The position numbers and the translations under genes were made by a program. Under the pieces are notes generated by a model. The model had not been told where the DNA came from and did not search any database. It saw only the letters and a program-made list of their open reading frames with translations. This document shows positions 54,367-63,792 of a stretch of DNA of 64,000 bases, piece after piece; position 1 is the first letter of the stretch, and each line of letters starts with the position of its first letter. Origin of the DNA: Achromobacter sp. Root83 (GTDB lineage: Bacteria > Pseudomonadota > Gammaproteobacteria > Burkholderiales > Burkholderiaceae_B); assembly GCF_001428845.1 (NCBI RefSeq), contig NZ_LMIU01000001.1:930984-994983 (forward strand). Reading direction: 5' to 3'.

Positions 54367-55173
54367 ATGGTCCGCCGCTGCCGCCTTTTCGTTCTTGCCG
54401 CCTGCCTGATGTTCGTGGGCCAGGCCCACGCGCAGGCCGAGACATTCGCGTCGGCGCGGGCCCGGGGCGAACTGGTGGTGGGCATACCGTATCTGGCGCC
54501 GCCGCCCGTGGCGGGCGCCAAGATCCGCACGCCGGACGGGCTGGACGCGGCCATCACCGAAAAGCTGGGCGCGAGCCTGGGCCTGCCGGTTCGCCTGGTG
54601 CAATTGCCGGCGGAACAGGCCGCGTCCGCGCTGGCCGCGGGCCAGGTGGACCTGGTGCTGGCCGACCGGGCCGCCAACCAGCCGGCCGAGGTCGCCACGC
54701 AGCCCACGGGCTATGCCGCGCGCCCCAAGGCCGTGATCCGCAGCGATACGCGCTTGCGCCAGCCCGCCGACGCGCGCGGCCGCAGCGTGTGCATGGCCGA
54801 GGCCGCCACGGCGGCCAAGGCCCTGGCGGAAAGCTGGGGCGCGGTGGTGCGCACGTACAAGGCGCCGTCCGACGCGCTGGTCGCGGTGCGTGAAGGCAGT
54901 TGCGATATCGGCCTGGTCGATGACGCCGTATGGGAACCGCTGGTGCGCTTTCCGGAATGGAAGAAGTTCTCCTCCACCCTGGCCGCCGATGGATCGCGGC
55001 GCGAACGGGTGTGGCTGCTGGCCGCCGATGACCAGGCCTCCCGCGTCTGGCTAGGCCAGGAAATGCGGGCCTGGGAACGCGCGGGCGCCTGGAAGGCCAT
55101 GACGGCGAAATGGGCCCGCGACGTGGCCTTCGACGTCTACCTGGATCAGGAAGTGCCCGACTGCCACGGCTAG
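54367..55173 (+). CDS. second periplasmic binding protein (SBP_bac_3-like)
   Basis: This 268-residue protein has a signal peptide (LFVLAACLMFVGQAHA, cleavage near residue 22) and a two-lobe family-3 binding fold, as in polar amino-acid receptors: RGELVVGIPYLAPP, LDAAITEKLGASLGLPVRLV, AAGQVDLVLADRA and REGSCDIGLVDDA. It differs from the NMT1-like receptor three genes before it but is 16 bp after the permease, so it seems part of the same operon. It could widen the substrate range or act as a sensor; this is inference. Confidence 0.78.
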   Translation: MVRRCRLFVLAACLMFVGQAHAQAETFASARARGELVVGIPYLAPPPVAGAKIRTPDGLDAAITEKLGASLGLPVRLVQLPAEQAASALAAGQVDLVLADRAANQPAEVATQPTGYAARPKAVIRSDTRLRQPADARGRSVCMAEAATAAKALAESWGAVVRTYKAPSDALVAVREGSCDIGLVDDAVWEPLVRFPEWKKFSSTLAADGSRRERVWLLAADDQASRVWLGQEMRAWERAGAWKAMTAKWARDVAFDVYLDQEVPDCHG

Positions 55174-55207
55174 GGCCCGCGCGGGCCCGGCACTTACAAT
55201 GCCGGGC

Positions 55208-55795
55208 ATGACGCACACGTTGACCGCTCCCTGCTCGTATCAGGAAGACATCAAGAAAAGCCGCTTTGCCGCGTACGCCACGCCGGTATCCGCCGTCGAC
55301 GACGCCATGCGTTTCTTCGCCGAGCGCGGAGACCCCGAGGCCACGCACAACTGCTGGGCCTACCGCATCGGGCAGGAGTACCGCTTCAATGATGACGGCG
55401 AACCCGGCGGCACCGCTGGCCGGCCGATCCTGCAAGCCATCGAAGGGCAGGACATGGACCGCGTGGCCGTGCTGGTGGTGCGCTGGTACGGGGGCGTGAA
55501 GCTCGGCGCGGGCGGACTGGTGCGCGCCTACGGCGGTTGCGCGGCCAATTGCCTGCGCTTGGGCGACCGGACCCCCATCGTGGATCTGGCGACCATCCGC
55601 TGCGCCTGCGGATTCGCCGAGCTCGCGCTGCTGAAGTCGCGCCTGGCGCAGGCGGGCGCGGCGATTCAGCAGGAAGACTTCAATGAGGAAGGCGTGGCGC
55701 TCTGCTTCACGGTGCCGCGCACGGCGATCGGCGAACTCGAACACACCGTGGCCAACATCACGCGCGGACGGTCGGCCTGGGAGCTGGTGTCGTAG
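55208..55795 (+). CDS. yigZ: YigZ/IMPACT-family protein
   Basis: This 195-residue protein has an N-terminal UPF0029 domain with the signature RFNDDGEPGGTAGRPIL and VLVVRWYGGVKLGAGGLVRAYG, and a C-terminal ferredoxin-like DUF1949 domain. It is the YigZ family, of uncertain function (linked to translation control in eukaryotic IMPACT). ATG at 55208 is chosen over one 9 bases upstream. A -10-like TACAAT directly precedes the upstream ATG, so a leaderless or very short leader transcript is possible. Confidence 0.88.
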   Translation: MTHTLTAPCSYQEDIKKSRFAAYATPVSAVDDAMRFFAERGDPEATHNCWAYRIGQEYRFNDDGEPGGTAGRPILQAIEGQDMDRVAVLVVRWYGGVKLGAGGLVRAYGGCAANCLRLGDRTPIVDLATIRCACGFAELALLKSRLAQAGAAIQQEDFNEEGVALCFTVPRTAIGELEHTVANITRGRSAWELVS

Positions 55796-55826
55796 CGGGG
55801 CGGGCCTGTTCCGCGCGCCCAACAGA

Positions 55827-55858
55827 AAGGGGCCCGATTCCGGGCCCCTTGCTTGTTT
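55827..55858. terminator. bidirectional terminator between yigZ and trx
   Basis: The stem AAGGGGCCCG / CGGGCCCCTT with loop ATTC is flanked by GAAA on the left and CTTGTTT on the right, in the convergent spacer. It probably ends both transcripts. Confidence 0.8.
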
Positions 55859-56231
55859 ATGCGTCCTGGCTGTCTTGAGCCGCGGCGATTTCCTCGTGGA
55901 CCTTCTTCATGTCCACTTCCTTGATCTTGGCAAGCAGCTCATTGAGCTGGCCGCCCGAGAGCGCGCCGGGTTGCGAGAACAACAGGACCTTTTCGCGGAA
56001 CACCATCAGCGTGGGGATCGAGCGGATGCCCAGCGCGCCCGCCAGTTCCTGTTCGACGTCGGTATTCACCTTGGCGAATGTGACGTCGGGATGCTCGGAG
56101 GAAGCGTGCTCGAACACGGGCGCGAAGCCGCGGCACGGACCGCACCAGGGCGCCCAGAAATCGACAATGAGGGTGCCGTCAGGCGTGATGGCGTCTTGGA
56201 AGCTGTCTTTGGTGAGTTCAACAATACTCAT
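55857..56231 (-). CDS. thioredoxin
   Basis: This is a 124-residue single-domain thioredoxin with the active site WCGPC at residues 29-33 and the cis-Pro in RSIPTLMVF. A C-terminal extension of ~20 residues (KEVDMKKVHEEIAAAQ) goes beyond the usual ~108-residue length. It reduces disulfides in the cytoplasm. This may not be the main trxA of the cell, since no rho gene follows. ATG at 56231 is chosen because MSIVELTKDSF is the normal thioredoxin start. Confidence 0.9.
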   Translation of the reverse strand: MSIVELTKDSFQDAITPDGTLIVDFWAPWCGPCRGFAPVFEHASSEHPDVTFAKVNTDVEQELAGALGIRSIPTLMVFREKVLLFSQPGALSGGQLNELLAKIKEVDMKKVHEEIAAAQDSQDA

Positions 56232-56403
56232 ATGGAATCCTTGCCGTCGGGGCGGCTGAAAAAGCGGTGTCGGAGGCCCGGGGGTGCCTTCCCCCGAACC
56301 CGATGCGGCGACGCGTGATGGCCAGGAGCCTGATAAGCAATAGTAGTGCGGGTCAAGGCTGCGTCGCAATGGTTGGCGCTCTGGAGAGCGCGGGCGGCCA
56401 GGC

Positions 56404-57426
56404 TCAGGCCGCGTTTACGGTGGAAATGCCGGCGCCGTTCTTCAGCGACGCGACGATCTCGAAGGAGCGCAGCCGGTCCGCGATGTCGTAGAAGTCGGAC
56501 ACGATCATGACCTCGTCGGCCTCGGTTTCGGCGACCAGCGCTTCGAGTTCGCGCTTGACCGTGTCCGGACCGCCCACGATGGAGGCGCCCAATCTTTGAT
56601 TGACCGCCTCGCGTTCCCATTCGTTCCACAAGCCGTCCATGCTTTGGACGGGCGGCTGCAACTGCAGCCGGTTGCCGCGCACCAGCGACAGGAATTTCAA
56701 TTGCTGCGTCGTGGCCTGGAACCGGGCGGCCTCGTCCGATTCCGCCGCGATGACCGGCACGCCTATCATGGAATAGGGGCGCGACAGCGTGGCGGAAGGC
56801 TTGAAGAGATGCCGGTAAAGCCGCATCGCGGCCATGCCTTCGGGCGAAAAATGGCCGGCGAACGAGAACGGCAGGCCCAGTTCGGCCGCCATCCGCGCAC
56901 TGAAATCGCTGGATCCCAGCAGCCAGATGGGGACGTCCAGGCCTTCACCGGGAATGGCGCGCACGGGCTGGCCGGGGCGGGGCGGCGCCAGGTAGGCGCG
57001 CAGTTCCTCGACCAGCGCGGGAAACTCCAGACCGCTGCGGGGGCTGCGGCGCAGCGCCTGCTGGGTAGCGCCGTCGCTGCCGGGCGCGCGGCCCAGGCCC
57101 AGGTCGATGCGGCCCGGGTACAGGGTCTCAAGGGTGCCGAACTGTTCGGCGATGATCAGCGGCGCGTGGTTGGGCAGCATGACGCCGCCTGACCCGACGC
57201 GCAGGGTGCTCGTGTGGCCGGCCACGTGTCCGATCAGCACGGCGGTGGCGCTGCTGGCCACGCCGTTGATATTGTGGTGCTCGGCCAGCCAGAAGCGGTT
57301 GTAGCCTAACTGTTCCACATGCTGGGCCACGGCCACCGTATTGCGGAAGGCGTCCGCGGCATCGCGGCCCTGCACAATGGGGGCCAGGTCCAACACGGAA
57401 AAGGGAATGCGGGCCAGGGCGCTCAT
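56404..57426 (-). CDS. luciferase-like (LLM) flavin-dependent monooxygenase, MsnO8 type
   Basis: This 340-residue protein has the bacterial-luciferase fold. Typical segments are [12 protein letters not shown] at the start, [28 protein letters not shown] and [17 protein letters not shown], as in the YhbW/MsnO8 subfamily. It would use reduced flavin to oxidise an unknown organic compound. ATG at 57426 is chosen to match the family start. It is divergent from the VOC protein gene. Confidence 0.9.
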   Translation of the reverse strand: MSALARIPFSVLDLAPIVQGRDAADAFRNTVAVAQHVEQLGYNRFWLAEHHNINGVASSATAVLIGHVAGHTSTLRVGSGGVMLPNHAPLIIAEQFGTLETLYPGRIDLGLGRAPGSDGATQQALRRSPRSGLEFPALVEELRAYLAPPRPGQPVRAIPGEGLDVPIWLLGSSDFSARMAAELGLPFSFAGHFSPEGMAAMRLYRHLFKPSATLSRPYSMIGVPVIAAESDEAARFQATTQQLKFLSLVRGNRLQLQPPVQSMDGLWNEWEREAVNQRLGASIVGGPDTVKRELEALVAETEADEVMIVSDFYDIADRLRSFEIVASLKNGAGISTVNAA

Positions 57427-57639
57427 GCGTGCGCCTGCGGTGTCGTGGCGCCACAGGCGGGCAGGGCGGGGATCGGGCGGATAGGGCGCAAGTCGTACTC
57501 CATATGCTGATATACATGGGGAGTGTATCGGCGAATTCAACCTCGCAAGCCAGCAACCATGCGCTCGGGCGGGTTGATTGATTTTTCCGATCCGTGCAAT
57601 AGTGGACACGAACCGAACACGACTTCAACGGAGACGCGC

Positions 57640-57993
57640 ATGGGCACCCCGGGCCGCAACAACCAGATCGACAACATCGAATTCAACGTCGCGGACATCG
57701 CGCGCAGCAAGCAGTTCTACGGCCAGGTCTTCGGGTGGACGTTCACGGATTACGGCCCCACCTACTGCGAATTCACCGATGGCCGCCTGACCGGCGGCTT
57801 CACCACGGGCGAGGAGGTGCGTCCCGGCGGGCCGCTCGTGATTGTGTACGGCGACGATCTGGCCGCGACCCAGCAGCGTGTGACGGCGGCGGGCGGGCGG
57901 ATCAGCCGCGAGGTGTTTTCCTTTCCCGGCGGCAGCCGCTTCCATTTCGTCGACCCCGACGGCTACGAACTGGCGGTGTGGACCGCCAAATGA
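57640..57993 (+). CDS. VOC-family (glyoxalase-like) protein
   Basis: This 117-residue protein forms one VOC module of paired beta-alpha-beta-beta-beta units: IEFNVADIARSKQFYGQVFGW and SFPGGSRFHFVDPDGYELAVW. The HFVDPDGYELAVW ending is typical of dioxygenase/glyoxalase-like proteins. The first metal-ligand position (IEFNV) lacks the usual His, so catalysis is uncertain. ATG at 57640 has a GGAGA ribosome site. Confidence 0.85.
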   Translation: MGTPGRNNQIDNIEFNVADIARSKQFYGQVFGWTFTDYGPTYCEFTDGRLTGGFTTGEEVRPGGPLVIVYGDDLAATQQRVTAAGGRISREVFSFPGGSRFHFVDPDGYELAVWTAK

Positions 57994-58027
57994 AAAAGCC
58001 GTCCCGGCCTGAAGGCCGTGACGGCTT
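57993..58027. terminator. terminator between VOC gene and purine permease
   Basis: The stem AAGCCGTC / GACGGCTT has an inner CCGGCCTGAAGGCC hairpin. Five As to its left read as Ts on the minus strand, so it fits best as terminator of the convergent purine permease gene (stop at 58055). Confidence 0.7.
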
Positions 58028-58054
58028 GGTGCCGCGGCCCGCGGGCCGGGCGGC

Positions 58055-59347
58055 CTATCCCGGGAAGAACGCGTAGCGGATGACGAACAGCACGGCCACC
58101 AGCCACGTGGCCGGGTGGACGTCGCGGATCTTGCCCGTGGCGGTTTTCAGCACCACATAGCTGATGAAACCGAACGCGATGCCGTTGGCGATCGAATACG
58201 TGAAAGGCATGACCAGCGCGGTCAGCGCGGCCGGCGTCGCTTCGCAGACGTCGTTCCAGTCGATGTCGATCAGTTCGCGCATCATCAGGCCGGCCACGTA
58301 GAGCAGGGCGGGCGCGGTGGCGTAAGCAGGCACGGCGCCGGCCAGCGGCGAGATGAACAGCGCGGCCAGGAACAGCAGGCCCACGACCAGCGCGGTCATG
58401 CCCGTGCGCCCGCCCGCCTGCACGCCCGAGGCGCTTTCGACATAGGCGGTGGTGCTGCTGGTGCCCAGCATCGAGCCGGCGACGATGGCGGTGCTGTCGG
58501 CGAACAGCGCGCGGCCCAGGCGGTTGGGCCGGTCTTCGGGCACCAGGCCGGCGCGCTTGGCCACGCCCACCAGCGTGCCGGTGGCGTCGAACACTTCGAC
58601 CAGCACGAACACCAGGATCACGTGAACAAAACCGCTGTGCAGCGCGCCCAGGATGTCCAGCTTGAACAGCGTGGGCGACAGGCTGGGCGGCATCGAGAAA
58701 ATGCCCTTGAATTCGTTGTAGCCCAGCGCCATGGACAGCACGGTCACGGCAATGATGCCGATCAGGATCGCGCCGCGCACGCGCAGCGCGTCCAGCGACG
58801 CGATGATGAAGAAGCCCAGGATGGCGAAGAGCGGGCCGTGGGTCGTCAGGTTGCCCAGCGTCACCTTGGTGGCGGGGTGCGCGACGACGATGCCGGCGCT
58901 GGATAGCGCGATAATGGCAAGGAACAGGCCGATGCCGGCTGCAATCGCGCTGCGCAGCGAATGCGGAATGCCCTTGACCAGCCACACCCGGATGCCCGAG
59001 ATCGTCAGGAACAGGAAGATCACGCCCGAGATGAACACCGCGCCCAGCGCCTGCTCCCAGGTGTAGCCCATGGTCTTGACGACCGTGAATGCGAAGAATG
59101 CGTTCAGGCCCATGCCGGGCGCCATGCCGATGGGCCAGTTGGCGATCAGCGCCATCACCAGGGAACCCAGCGCGGCGGCCAGGCAGGTGGCCACGAAGAC
59201 GGCGTCGCGGTCCATGCCGGTCGATGACAGGATGTCTGGATTGACGAAGATGATGTACGACATCGTCAGGAATGTCGTCAGGCCAGCCACGACTTCCGTT
59301 CGCGCGGACGTCCCGTGTTCACGCAGCTTGAATAGCTTCTCCAGCAT
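58055..59347 (-). CDS. NCS2-family AzgA-type purine permease
   Basis: This 430-residue permease has ~12-14 spans, of the adenine/guanine/hypoxanthine (AzgA/PbuG/GhxP) branch of NCS2. Diagnostic segments are [30 protein letters not shown], and [17 protein letters not shown]. It probably imports hypoxanthine, guanine or adenine with protons. It is convergent with the VOC gene and divergent from tsaD. Confidence 0.92.
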   Translation of the reverse strand: MLEKLFKLREHGTSARTEVVAGLTTFLTMSYIIFVNPDILSSTGMDRDAVFVATCLAAALGSLVMALIANWPIGMAPGMGLNAFFAFTVVKTMGYTWEQALGAVFISGVIFLFLTISGIRVWLVKGIPHSLRSAIAAGIGLFLAIIALSSAGIVVAHPATKVTLGNLTTHGPLFAILGFFIIASLDALRVRGAILIGIIAVTVLSMALGYNEFKGIFSMPPSLSPTLFKLDILGALHSGFVHVILVFVLVEVFDATGTLVGVAKRAGLVPEDRPNRLGRALFADSTAIVAGSMLGTSSTTAYVESASGVQAGGRTGMTALVVGLLFLAALFISPLAGAVPAYATAPALLYVAGLMMRELIDIDWNDVCEATPAALTALVMPFTYSIANGIAFGFISYVVLKTATGKIRDVHPATWLVAVLFVIRYAFFPG

Positions 59348-59457
59348 TCTGGTCCCCAGTGTGTTTGCAAGCTTGCAGGTGGTGGCGGGAGGGCGCCGGG
59401 CGGCCCCCGCATTTCAGAAACAGGCGTATTTTCGCATCAGTTGTAAACTCTGCCGCC

Positions 59458-60489
59458 ATGATTATTCTCGGCTTTGAAAGCTCCTGCGACGAAACCGGTG
59501 TCGCAGCCGTCTGTACCGAACGCGGTCTGCTCGCGCACGCGCTGCATACCCAGATCGCCATGCACCAGGAATACGGGGGCGTGGTGCCCGAACTCGCCTC
59601 GCGCGACCATATCCGCCGTGTCGTGCCCTTGACCCGCCAGGTGCTCGAAGAAGCTGGCCTGCAGATGTCGGACATCGGCGCCGTGGCCTATACGGCCGGC
59701 CCGGGCCTGGCGGGCGCTTTGCTGGTAGGGGCAAGCGTGGCGCAGTCGTTCGCCTGGTCGCGGCGCCTGCCCGCCATCGGCATCCACCACCTGGAAGGGC
59801 ATCTGCTGTCGCCGATGCTGGCGGATCCGCGGCCCGACTTTCCCTTCATCGCCTTGCTGGTGTCCGGCGGCCACACGCAATTGATGCGGGTGGACGGCGT
59901 GGGGCGCTACAAACTGCTGGGCGAAACGCTGGACGACGCCGCGGGCGAAGCCTTCGACAAGTCCGCCAAGCTGATGGGCCTGGGCTATCCGGGCGGCCCG
60001 GCGCTGGCCAAGCTGGCCGGTAGCGGCGACGCCTCGCGTTTTGAGTTGCCTCGGCCCATGCTGCACAGCAAAGACCTGGATTTCAGCTTCAGCGGCCTGA
60101 AGACGGCTGTGCTGACCCGCGTCAAGGCGGCGGAGCAGGCGGGCGGGCTGGACGACCAGACTCGCGCGGATCTGGCCGCGGCCACGCAGGGCGCCATCGT
60201 GGACGTGCTGGCGGCGAAGGCCATCCGCGCGCTGAAACAGACCGGCTTGCGCCGGCTGGTGGTGGCCGGCGGCGTGGGCGCGAACCAGCTTCTGCGCGCC
60301 AAGCTGGACGCGGCGCTCAAGCCGCTGAAGGCCCGCGCCTACTTTCCGCCGCTGGCCTTGTGCACCGATAACGGCGCCATGATCGCGTTCGCGGCGGCGG
60401 AGCGGGTCAAGGCGGGTCTGGCAACGCTGGATCCCGATGCGCACAGCTTTACGGTCAAGCCGCGCTGGGACCTGGCGGATATCGCCTGA
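59458..60489 (+). CDS. tsaD: tRNA N6-threonylcarbamoyladenosine transferase TsaD
   Basis: This is a 343-residue ASKHA-fold enzyme that adds the threonylcarbamoyl group to A37 of ANN-decoding tRNAs, with TsaB/E. Motifs: [16 protein letters not shown] at the start, [10 protein letters not shown] with iron-binding His residues near 113-117, VSGGHTQL, and [10 protein letters not shown]. Length matches TsaD. ATG at 59458 is the family start; the frame extends further upstream but without support. Confidence 0.96.
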   Translation: MIILGFESSCDETGVAAVCTERGLLAHALHTQIAMHQEYGGVVPELASRDHIRRVVPLTRQVLEEAGLQMSDIGAVAYTAGPGLAGALLVGASVAQSFAWSRRLPAIGIHHLEGHLLSPMLADPRPDFPFIALLVSGGHTQLMRVDGVGRYKLLGETLDDAAGEAFDKSAKLMGLGYPGGPALAKLAGSGDASRFELPRPMLHSKDLDFSFSGLKTAVLTRVKAAEQAGGLDDQTRADLAAATQGAIVDVLAAKAIRALKQTGLRRLVVAGGVGANQLLRAKLDAALKPLKARAYFPPLALCTDNGAMIAFAAAERVKAGLATLDPDAHSFTVKPRWDLADIA

Positions 60490-60496
60490 AACGTAA

Positions 60497-60525
60497 CGGG
60501 CGGCCAGGCCGCCCGCTGTTCTTGT
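60497..60525. terminator. terminator between tsaD and plsY
   Basis: The stem CGGGCGGC / GCCGCCCG with loop CAG is followed by CTGTTCTTGTTTATTTTTT on the plus strand, part of which overlaps the plsY stop. It fits termination of tsaD. Confidence 0.75.
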
Positions 60526-61167
60526 TTATTTTTTCTTGCCGCCGCCGATGCGGCTTTCCGTGCCCTGGATCAGCCGCGTGATGTTGGCGCGATGGCGGTA
60601 GAACAGCAGCACGCCGATGACGGCCAGCGCCACGGCCATGGGCGGCTGCGCATGCCATGCCAGGCCGGATCCGAAAACGTAATACACGGGGGCGAAGAAC
60701 GCCGCCACCAGCGAGGCCAGCGAGGAATAGCGGAAAAAGACGGCGATGATGAGCCAGGTGGCGGCCGTGGCGACGGCCAGCCAGGGCTGGATCGCCACCA
60801 GCACGCCCAGCGCGGTCGCCACGCCCTTGCCGCCCTTGAAGCCCAGGAACACCGGGTACAAGTGGCCCACGAAGGCGGCCAGCGCCACCAGCGCCAATGC
60901 CACGGGGGCGATGCCCGGCGCCAGTCTTTCGGCCAGCCAGATCGCGAACCATCCCTTGGCCGCGTCGCCCAGCAGCGTCAGCGCGGCGGCCGTCTTGTTG
61001 CCGGTGCGCAGCACATTGGTGGCGCCGGGATTCTTGGATCCGTAGCTGCGCGGATCCTGCAGCCCCATGAGCTTGCTGACCACCACGGCGAACGGCACGG
61101 AGCCGATCAGGTAGGCCAGCACGACGAGCGCAGCGGTGAACACCAGGGAGGGTTCGGTAATCGCCAT
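60526..61167 (-). CDS. plsY: glycerol-3-phosphate acyltransferase PlsY
   Basis: This 213-residue inner-membrane enzyme has five spans and transfers the acyl group from acyl-phosphate to glycerol-3-phosphate in the first step of phospholipid synthesis. Motifs: [15 protein letters not shown] (substrate site), [17 protein letters not shown], and [20 protein letters not shown]. The C-terminus ends in lysines. It is convergent with tsaD and divergent from surE. Confidence 0.95.
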   Translation of the reverse strand: MAITEPSLVFTAALVVLAYLIGSVPFAVVVSKLMGLQDPRSYGSKNPGATNVLRTGNKTAAALTLLGDAAKGWFAIWLAERLAPGIAPVALALVALAAFVGHLYPVFLGFKGGKGVATALGVLVAIQPWLAVATAATWLIIAVFFRYSSLASLVAAFFAPVYYVFGSGLAWHAQPPMAVALAVIGVLLFYRHRANITRLIQGTESRIGGGKKK

Positions 61168-61347
61168 GGAAAGGGAGTCCGTTGTTGTAGTAATGGCTGC
61201 GGATTCTACCGCGCCCGGGGCAGGACCGGGTTCGGGTTATCGAGTGTGCGCTGCTGGCGTAAAGCGGACAGGCGGACAGACGGGAGGGGGCTGCGGACGG
61301 TACAATCCGCAACGTCCACCTGCGTTTTATTTTCTTTCGGATGCACA

Positions 61348-62106
61348 ATGCGAATTCTGGTTTCGAACGACGATGGTTATTCCGCCCCTGGCCTCGAAGC
61401 CCTGGTGGCTGCGCTGCAAGGCCTGGGCGACCTCACCGTCGTCGCGCCCGAGACCAACCACAGCGGGGCATCCAATTCCCTTACCCTGAACCGCCCCCTG
61501 TCGGTGCGCACCGCCTCCAACGGTTTCATCGCCGTCAGCGGCACACCGTCTGACTGCGTGCACGTGGCGCTGACCGGCCTGATGGATACGCGCCCCGACC
61601 TGGTGGTGTCCGGCATCAACAACGGCGCCAACATGGGCGACGACACCCTCTATTCGGGCACCGTCGCCGCCGCCAGCGAAGGCTATCTGTTCGGCATACC
61701 GGCCATCGCGTTTTCGCTGGCCGAGAAGGGATGGGAACACATCGATTCGGCCGCACGCGCCGCCCGCCTGGTGGTCGAGCGCCATCTGGCGCAGCCGCTG
61801 GCCGCGCCCGTGCTGCTCAACGTCAACATCCCGAGCCGCCGCTTCGAGGACATGCACGGCTTCGCGGTCACGCGGCTGGGCAAGCGGCATCCGTCGCAGC
61901 CCGTGGTGCGCACCACCACGCCCTATGGCGATACGGTCTATTGGATCGGGCCGGTCGGCCTGGCCGCCGACGCCACGCCGGGCACCGACTTCCACGCCGT
62001 CGAGCAGGGCACGGTGTCGGTCACGCCGCTGCGCCTGGACTTGACCCAGCACAGCCAGCTCGACGAAATCCGTACCTGGGCGGAGCCGCTATGCGCAAAC
62101 GCATAA
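61348..62106 (+). CDS. surE: 5'/3'-nucleotidase SurE
   Basis: This is a 252-residue nucleotide phosphatase of stress survival. The metal site is NDDGYSAPG at residues 7-15. [13 protein letters not shown] and [20 protein letters not shown] are family hallmarks. It starts the conserved surE-pcm-nlpD order of proteobacteria and overlaps pcm by 16 bp. Confidence 0.95.
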   Translation: MRILVSNDDGYSAPGLEALVAALQGLGDLTVVAPETNHSGASNSLTLNRPLSVRTASNGFIAVSGTPSDCVHVALTGLMDTRPDLVVSGINNGANMGDDTLYSGTVAAASEGYLFGIPAIAFSLAEKGWEHIDSAARAARLVVERHLAQPLAAPVLLNVNIPSRRFEDMHGFAVTRLGKRHPSQPVVRTTTPYGDTVYWIGPVGLAADATPGTDFHAVEQGTVSVTPLRLDLTQHSQLDEIRTWAEPLCANA

Positions 62107-62915
62107 GCCAGCCCGACGTGTCGCAGGCGCCGTCCGGCCGCTCCAGCGCGGTCCGCCATGACGCCGGCCGCCTGAGCCCGGGCGTCACGCCCGCCAACAG
62201 CAACACGCGCGTGTCCGCGGCCACCTTGCAACGCCAGGCCCAGGCGCCCGCGCCCGCGTCCGGCGGCAACCTGGGCTTGAATTCCGAACGCCTGCGCCAG
62301 GCCATGGTGCAGCGCCTGCGCGCGCAGGGCATCACCGACGAACGCGTGCTGAACGCCATGTCCATCGTGCCGCGCCATCTCTTCGTCGACGAGGCGCTGG
62401 CCAGCCGCGCCTATGAAGACGCCGCGCTGCCCATCGGTCATTCACAGACCATCTCCCAGCCTTGGGTCGTGGCGCGCATGATCGCGGCGGCCTGCGAAGA
62501 CCGCACGCCGACGCGCGTGCTCGAAGTCGGCGCGGGCTGCGGCTACCAGGCCGCGGTGCTGGCGCAGTTCGTGCGCGATGTCCACACCATCGAACGCATC
62601 CGTGGCCTCTATGAGCTGGCGCGCGAGCATCTGCGCGCCTTGCGGCTGACCACCAGGATCCGCCTGATCCATGGAGACGGCACCTTGGGGCTGCCCGGCG
62701 TGGCGCCTTTCGATGCTATCGTTGTGGCTGCCGCTGGCCTGGCCATCCCGCAAGCGCTGCTTACGCAGCTTGCGCCGGGTGGACGCCTTATCGCTCCCGA
62801 AGGGGGCTCGAACCAGCGCCTCGTTCTCATCGAACGCACGGGCGCGGCCAGCTGGAAACGTACTGAACTAGAGGCCGTGCGCTTTGTGCCGCTACGGTCC
62901 GGAATACAATCTTGA
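62091..62915 (+). CDS. pcm: protein-L-isoaspartate O-methyltransferase Pcm
   Basis: This is a 274-residue SAM-dependent enzyme that starts the repair of isoaspartyl damage. The methyltransferase core spans residues ~68-274: [36 protein letters not shown]-binding [15 protein letters not shown], and GRLIAPEGG. The first ~65 residues are a Pro/Ala/Ser-rich, probably disordered extension not found in typical ~210-residue Pcm. ATG at 62091 overlaps surE; an internal ATG near residue 73 could give a short form but would cut into the core. Confidence 0.93.
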   Translation: MRKRISQPDVSQAPSGRSSAVRHDAGRLSPGVTPANSNTRVSAATLQRQAQAPAPASGGNLGLNSERLRQAMVQRLRAQGITDERVLNAMSIVPRHLFVDEALASRAYEDAALPIGHSQTISQPWVVARMIAAACEDRTPTRVLEVGAGCGYQAAVLAQFVRDVHTIERIRGLYELAREHLRALRLTTRIRLIHGDGTLGLPGVAPFDAIVVAAAGLAIPQALLTQLAPGGRLIAPEGGSNQRLVLIERTGAASWKRTELEAVRFVPLRSGIQS

Positions 62916-62931
62916 GCGACAGGAGAAACGT

Positions 62932-63792
62932 ATGCTCAACGGGCAGTTGCAACTGACCGATATGAATTTGGGCGCGTCCAAGACGCGTCTGCGCCGCCCG
63001 CTCTTCGCAGTGGGGGTCCTCAGCCTTGCCATCCTGGCGGGCTGCGCATCCAAAGGTACTCGTGCCCCGGTGGTCGACATGACCGGCGGGCAACCCGCGT
63101 CGTCGGCCCAGTCCGGCGGAAGCTATGTGGTCAAGCCGGGCGACACGCTCTACAAGATCGCTCGCGCGAACAATGTGGATATCGAGAACATCAAGCGCTG
63201 GAACAACATCACCGATCCCAACCAGATTTCGGTCGGGCAGGTGCTGAAGATGTCCGGCGGCTCGGGCGGCGGCGCGCAAACCGCGCCGATCGCCAGCGCC
63301 AAGCCGCAGCCGCGTCCGCTGGACCAGCCCGATCCCTCGGCGTCGCCACCCCCGTCGCCGGACGCAACGCCCACGCCGCCTCCGGTTCCGGTAGAGACCA
63401 AGCCCGCCACGCGCGCGGCGGATGCGGGCGTCATCAACTGGGCCTGGCCGGCCGGCGGACCGATCGTGCAGGGCTTCAATGCCAGCAGCAAGGGCATCGA
63501 CATCTCCGGCGCGCTGGGCGACCCGATCACCGCCGCGGCCGACGGCCTGGTCAAGTACAGCGGCAACGGCGTGCGCGGACTGGGCAACCTGATCATCGTC
63601 GAACACCAGAACGGTTTCATCACCGCCTACGCGCATAACCGCGCCGTGCTCGTGAAGACCGGCCAGACGGTCAAGCGCGGGGCCAAGATCGCCGAACTCG
63701 GCCAAAGCGACACCACGTCGCCGCGCCTGCACTTCGAGATCCGCCGCCAAGGCACGCCCGTCGACCCGATGCAATACCTGCCGCCCAAATGA
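62932..63792 (+). CDS. nlpD: NlpD-type lipoprotein, LysM plus degenerate M23 domain
   Basis: This 286-residue outer-membrane lipoprotein has a signal ending in LAILAGC (Cys near residue 39). A LysM domain follows (YVVKPGDTLYKIARANNVD), then a Pro-rich linker and a C-terminal M23 domain. The catalytic HxxxD is replaced by SKGIDISG, as in E. coli NlpD, so it should not cut murein but activate an amidase such as AmiC at the septum. It lies 16 bp after pcm, with AGGAG before the ATG. Confidence 0.92.
   Translation: MLNGQLQLTDMNLGASKTRLRRPLFAVGVLSLAILAGCASKGTRAPVVDMTGGQPASSAQSGGSYVVKPGDTLYKIARANNVDIENIKRWNNITDPNQISVGQVLKMSGGSGGGAQTAPIASAKPQPRPLDQPDPSASPPPSPDATPTPPPVPVETKPATRAADAGVINWAWPAGGPIVQGFNASSKGIDISGALGDPITAAADGLVKYSGNGVRGLGNLIIVEHQNGFITAYAHNRAVLVKTGQTVKRGAKIAELGQSDTTSPRLHFEIRRQGTPVDPMQYLPPK

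Noticed and set aside
56376-56391. GCGCTC-TGGA-GAGCGC hairpin downstream of the LLM oxidoreductase gene
   Set aside because: The stem is short and has no T-run on the minus strand; support is too weak to call a terminator.
59359-59457. 33-codon upstream extension of tsaD
   Set aside because: The family start [13 protein letters not shown] is at 59458, and the extension is Arg/Trp-rich without similarity.
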